Part shown: one piece after another, positions 6,704 through 8,666 of the stretch
Layout of the letters: every line of letters begins with the position of its first letter
Numbering within the stretch: position 1 is the first letter of the stretch
Assembly (NCBI GenBank): GCA_030150585.1
Contig: JASLFM010000228.1
Location: 1 to 8,666, forward strand
DNA: 8,666 nt
Direction: 5' to 3'
DNA from: Acidovorax sp.
GTDB lineage: Bacteria > Pseudomonadota > Gammaproteobacteria > Burkholderiales > Burkholderiaceae_C
Position numbers and translations under genes: made by a program
The notes under the pieces: model-generated
The model's database searches: none
Seen by the model: the letters and a program-made list of their open reading frames with translations, nothing else
What the model was told of the DNA's origin: nothing

Positions 6704-6706
6704 AGC

Positions 6707-6732
6707 CGGGCTGTCCCACACTATGCAGCCCG
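6707..6732 (+). terminator. GC-rich hairpin just after kup stop, no T-run
   Basis: CGGGCTG (6707-6713) pairs with CAGCCCG (6726-6732), giving a 7-bp perfect stem over a 12-base loop that begins 3 bp after the kup stop codon. No T-run follows, so it is not a classic intrinsic terminator. It may stabilise the 3' end of the kup transcript or act as a weak pause. Confidence 0.4.
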
Positions 6733-6751
6733 CCGTATACCCGAAATTGCA

Positions 6752-6779
6752 TTGCACAAAAACAACAACCGCATACACC
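6752..6779 (+). promoter_or_regulatory. Weak candidate promoter of the porin gene
   Basis: TTGCAC (6752-6757) and TACACC (6774-6779) are separated by 16 bp and resemble a sigma-70 -35/-10 pair, with a good -35 and a poor -10. A transcript from here would start around 6786 and carry the ATTACTG/CAGTAAT stem as its very 5' leader. An overlapping TTGCAT (6747-6752) is an alternative -35. No experimental support; the call rests on sequence resemblance only. Confidence 0.25.
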
Positions 6780-6785
6780 GTGCGT

Positions 6786-6816
6786 ATTACTGCAATAATT
6801 TCACAGTAATTTTTTT
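6786..6816 (+). terminator. AT-rich stem-loop plus T-run in the porin leader (terminator- or attenuator-like)
   Basis: ATTACTG (6786-6792) and CAGTAAT (6804-6810) form a perfect 7-bp stem over an 11-base loop, and seven T residues (6810-6816) follow at once. This has the shape of an intrinsic terminator for kup read-through, but the stem is weak in GC and sits only 21 bp before the porin ATG, directly upstream of its ACAGGA ribosome binding site (6817-6822). It could therefore act on porin expression itself, as an attenuator, a 5' stabilising hairpin, or an operator dyad. The dyad and T-run are seen directly; the role is open. Confidence 0.5.
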
Positions 6817-6831
6817 ACAGGAATCTGCCTC

Positions 6832-7851
6832 ATGAAGAAGTCGTTGATCGCCCTGGGCGCCGCCCTGGCATGTTTGGGTTCCGTCCACGCCCAAAGCTCG
6901 GTCCAGGCGACCGGCCTCGTGGACGTCTATGTGGGTTCGATGCGCATGGCCGGCGACGCCGGCCGCACCAGCGTCGTCGGCTCGGGCGGCATGACCACCT
7001 CGTGGTTCGGTTTCAAGGGCACCGAGGACCTCGGCGGCGGCCTCAAGGCCAACTTCCTGCTGACCTCGTTCATGCGCGCTGACACGGGCAACCCTGGCCG
7101 CTTCAACGGCGACCCCTTCTTCTCGCGCGACGCCAGCGTGGGCCTGTCGGGCGGCTTCGGCGCCGTGCAGTTGGGCCGCGGCATGGCACCCAACTTCCTG
7201 CCCACCATCCTGCTGAACCCCTTCGGCGATTCGTTCACCATCTCGCCCCTGGTGCTGCACGCCAACATGGGCACCACAGCATTCCCCTACGCCACCACCC
7301 CCTCCGACACCGGTTGGGGCAATGAAGTGGTGTACACCACGCCCGACTTCGGCGGCCTCAAGGCCAACCTGCACTACCAATTCGGTGAGCAGGCCGGCAA
7401 CAACGGCAAGAAGAACGTGGGCCTGAACGTGATGTACTTCGGCGGCCCGCTGACGGTGATGGGCTTCTACGAAAGCGCCCAAATCAACAACCCGATCCAG
7501 GCCCTCTTCAGCGCCAAGAAGACCGACTGGATGATCGGCGGCGCCTACGACTTCAGCGTGGCCAAGGTGTACGCCACCTACGGCCAGGCCAAGACCGACA
7601 GCCTGGGCGATGACCGCAAGACCTACTCGCTGAGCGGCGAAGTGCCCGTGCTGAGCGGCGCTGGCGCGATCAAGGCCTCCGTGGCCCGCACCAAGCTGAA
7701 CAACCTTGATGTGCGCCGCACCACCGCCAGCATCGGCTACGACCACTACCTGTCCAAGCGCACGGACCTGTACGCCGTGGGCATGCGCGACCAGGTCACC
7801 AACACGACCTCGGGCACCAGCCTGGTGCTGGGCATCCGCCACCGCTTCTGA
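6832..7851 (+). CDS. Gram-negative general porin (outer-membrane beta-barrel)
   Basis: A 339-residue outer-membrane porin of the betaproteobacterial type that includes Comamonadaceae Omp32. Residues 1-20 are a signal peptide (basic MKKS, hydrophobic core, VHA before the cut), giving a mature protein starting QSSVQATGLVDVYVG. The barrel signature SWFGFKGTEDLGGGLKANF lies at 57-75, a late strand motif GYDHYLSKRTDLYAVG at 302-317, and the chain ends in ...GIRHRF; a C-terminal Phe is the recognition signal for the BAM assembly machine. Length and alternating strand pattern fit a 16-stranded trimeric porin that lets small hydrophilic or anionic solutes through, though selectivity cannot be read from sequence. 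The ATG follows ACAGGA at about 9 bases. It is a single-gene unit: a stem with T-run before it and a strong terminator 27 bp after it. Confidence 0.93.
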   Translation: MKKSLIALGAALACLGSVHAQSSVQATGLVDVYVGSMRMAGDAGRTSVVGSGGMTTSWFGFKGTEDLGGGLKANFLLTSFMRADTGNPGRFNGDPFFSRDASVGLSGGFGAVQLGRGMAPNFLPTILLNPFGDSFTISPLVLHANMGTTAFPYATTPSDTGWGNEVVYTTPDFGGLKANLHYQFGEQAGNNGKKNVGLNVMYFGGPLTVMGFYESAQINNPIQALFSAKKTDWMIGGAYDFSVAKVYATYGQAKTDSLGDDRKTYSLSGEVPVLSGAGAIKASVARTKLNNLDVRRTTASIGYDHYLSKRTDLYAVGMRDQVTNTTSGTSLVLGIRHRF

Positions 7852-7878
7852 TCGGCCCAGCGAGCTACTCCCCTCCCG

Positions 7879-7914
7879 CGGCGCAAGGCGTGCATGGCCT
7901 TGCGCCGTTTTTTT
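7879..7914 (+). terminator. Strong intrinsic terminator of the porin gene
   Basis: CGGCGCAAGGC (7879-7889) pairs perfectly with GCCTTGCGCCG (7897-7907) over a 7-base loop, and seven T residues follow (7908-7914). The 11-bp GC-rich stem and T-run are textbook for Rho-independent termination, 27 bp after the porin stop. Confidence 0.93.
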
Positions 7915-7993
7915 GTGGCGCCCAGGGCGGCGTTGCACCTGCTTACACGCAGACACGCAAGCGCAGTATGGTCGATACGTTGCCGGCTTCTAA

Positions 7994-8016
7994 TGAAGGC
8001 ATCGTTCTTGCCTTCA
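7994..8016 (+). promoter_or_regulatory. Hairpin in the leader of the small membrane-peptide gene
   Basis: TGAAGGC (7994-8000) and GCCTTCA (8010-8016) make a perfect 7-bp stem over a 9-base loop, ending 32 bp before the start codon at 8049. No T-run follows. The stretch from the porin terminator to here (7915-7993) should hold the promoter; TTACAC (7943-7948) and TATGGT (7967-7972), 18 bp apart, are a weak candidate pair. A leader structure is possible, chance is not excluded. Confidence 0.35.
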
Positions 8017-8048
8017 CAGGGCCCAGCCACCGAAAACGGGAGTTCGCC

Positions 8049-8216
8049 ATGAAGCACCCGCGCCATTCCAAGAGCCACCCTGTCGCCGCCTTTACCGCGA
8101 CCGTCGTCCTTGCACTCACGGCTTCGGCCATGACGCTGCTGCCCGACAACGCGGCCCAGCTTTCCGATTCCTTGCTCAACCTGCCGGCCCAGTTGTTGCG
8201 GCTTTTGTTGCCGTGA
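8049..8216 (+). CDS. Small single-helix membrane peptide, 55 aa, function unknown
   Basis: I do not recognise this protein. It has a basic, histidine-rich N-terminus (MKHPRHSKSH), one hydrophobic segment (about 11-32) that could be a membrane anchor or an uncleaved signal, and a short C-terminal amphipathic or leucine-rich tail (SDSLLNLPAQLLRLLLP). A good Shine-Dalgarno GGGAG (8038-8042) stands 6 bases before ATG 8049, which supports real translation. An in-frame ATG at 7890 would begin inside the porin terminator and is rejected. The gene has its own leader after that terminator, and its stop is 101 bp before the lipoprotein start, in the same direction. The clear ribosome binding site and the membrane-peptide layout argue for a true gene; conservation in relatives would decide it. 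Confidence 0.6.
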   Translation: MKHPRHSKSHPVAAFTATVVLALTASAMTLLPDNAAQLSDSLLNLPAQLLRLLLP

Positions 8217-8223
8217 CGCCCAC

Positions 8224-8297
8224 GGGGCGGGCGCCCCACTGGCAAAAATCATAGCAACGGCGTAGCATTCCGTGCTGCGCGGGACCGTTTCGTCCCG
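8224..8297 (+). other. Gap between small ORF and lipoprotein gene with two GC-rich dyads
   Basis: Just after the small gene, GGGGC (8224-8228) pairs with GCCCC (8233-8237) across a 4-base loop, and further on CGGGAC (8280-8285) pairs with GTCCCG (8292-8297) across 6 bases, ending 9 bp before the lipoprotein's Shine-Dalgarno. Neither is followed by a T-run, so neither is a classic terminator. The AT-richer stretch between them (8243-8272) could hold a promoter for the lipoprotein, but no convincing boxes were found. Confidence 0.35.
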
Positions 8298-8317
8298 GCC
8301 CACCGAAGGAGGCGACC

Positions 8318-8666
8318 GTGCACATCCGCTTTTCTCCCCTCCATGGCCTTTGCGGCCTCGCTGCGGCCCTGGCCCTGGTCATCGGCTGTTCCAGCCCCCG
8401 TGACAACGCGCTGACGGAATACACGCGCTGGTACGACAATGCCGTCGCTCAGGCGCAGGCCGGCGCACTGGCCTGGAGCCAGTTCTACCAGCAGAGCTTC
8501 GACCGGCTCACAGCCCTGCCGCCGTCGCTGCAGCAGGATGCGCGGCTCGAGAACACGGTGCTCATGCTCTCGATAGCGCGCAAGTACGAAGCCCAGGAAA
8601 TCGGCCCGCAGCAATTCGCGCTCGAACGCACGCAGCTCGAGTCGGATCTGCAGGCCCGGCTGCGCT
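8318..8666 (+). CDS. Putative outer-membrane lipoprotein, 5' part only (runs off the window)
   Basis: An open frame of 116 codons continues past the right edge. It starts with GTG (8318-8320) behind a strong AAGGAGG (8306-8312) at 5 bases. Residues 1-24 form a lipoprotein signal peptide: a short N-region with one Arg, a hydrophobic stretch of Ala and Leu, and a lipobox VIGC with Cys24 as the lipidation site. Ser at +2 predicts sorting to the outer membrane by the Lol system. The mature part seen so far is rich in Gln, Ala and Leu and looks helical (for example residues 33-50 and 80-116); I recognise no family. The neighbouring 55-residue membrane peptide lies 101 bp upstream in the same direction and may share a transcript. 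Gene reality is well supported by the start signal and lipobox; function is unknown. Confidence 0.8.
   Translation, partial: MHIRFSPLHGLCGLAAALALVIGCSSPRDNALTEYTRWYDNAVAQAQAGALAWSQFYQQSFDRLTALPPSLQQDARLENTVLMLSIARKYEAQEIGPQQFALERTQLESDLQARLR

Noticed and set aside
6787..7956. Open frame of 389 codons on the minus strand
   Set aside because: Antisense to the porin and crossing its terminator; no motif, typical GC-rich mirror frame.

Overview
The window is GC-rich, gene-dense DNA that looks like the chromosome of a betaproteobacterium, most likely a Comamonadaceae member of the Burkholderiales (Acidovorax/Alicycliphilus-like). The grounds are the codon bias (strong G/C at third positions), a Gram-negative porin with a terminal Phe, a full-length CysB, and a Kup potassium transporter. 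No tRNA, rRNA, CRISPR array, insertion sequence or phage gene was seen.

Layout, left to right. (1) Positions 1-142 are a reverse-complement copy of 214-355 (about 142 bp, two mismatches). They replace what should be the upstream part of an oligopeptide-type ABC transporter ATPase, of which only the C-terminal end (about 141-422) is readable. (2) Close behind on the + strand are an aldo/keto reductase (434-1465) and a DszC/SfnB-like member of the acyl-CoA dehydrogenase superfamily (1473-2723), with gaps of 11 and 7 bp; the three look like the tail of one operon. (3) Convergent to this and only 3 bp away is cysB (2727-3662, - strand, GTG start), the LysR-type regulator of sulfur assimilation. 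(4) A 225-bp AT-richer gap upstream of cysB holds a 39-bp imperfect palindrome and a 9-bp direct repeat, both plausible regulator sites. (5) An mgtC/sapB-family membrane protein (3888-4616, - strand) is divergent from kup (4784-6703, + strand). (6) A porin (6832-7851) follows, with an AT-rich stem plus T-run just before its ribosome binding site and a strong intrinsic terminator after it (7879-7914). (7) At the right end are a 55-residue one-helix membrane peptide (8049-8216) and the start of a lipoprotein gene (8318 to the edge) with a GTG start and a strong Shine-Dalgarno.

How the genes fit together. The ABC importer remnant, aldo/keto reductase, DszC/SfnB-like oxidoreductase and neighbouring CysB make a coherent picture of organosulfur scavenging under sulfate limitation: import, oxidative cleavage, and a sulfur-responsive regulator. 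This is inferred from family membership and order; substrate and regulation are not shown by the sequence. MgtC and Kup form a divergent pair tied to cation (Mg2+/K+) homeostasis. The porin and lipoprotein belong to the cell envelope.

I did not find a clearly new biological system. The items most worth checking are the inverted duplication at the left edge (assembly or amplification chimera versus true rearrangement), the proposed sulfur-scavenging operon, the palindrome in the cysB upstream region, and the terminator-like hairpin in the porin leader.
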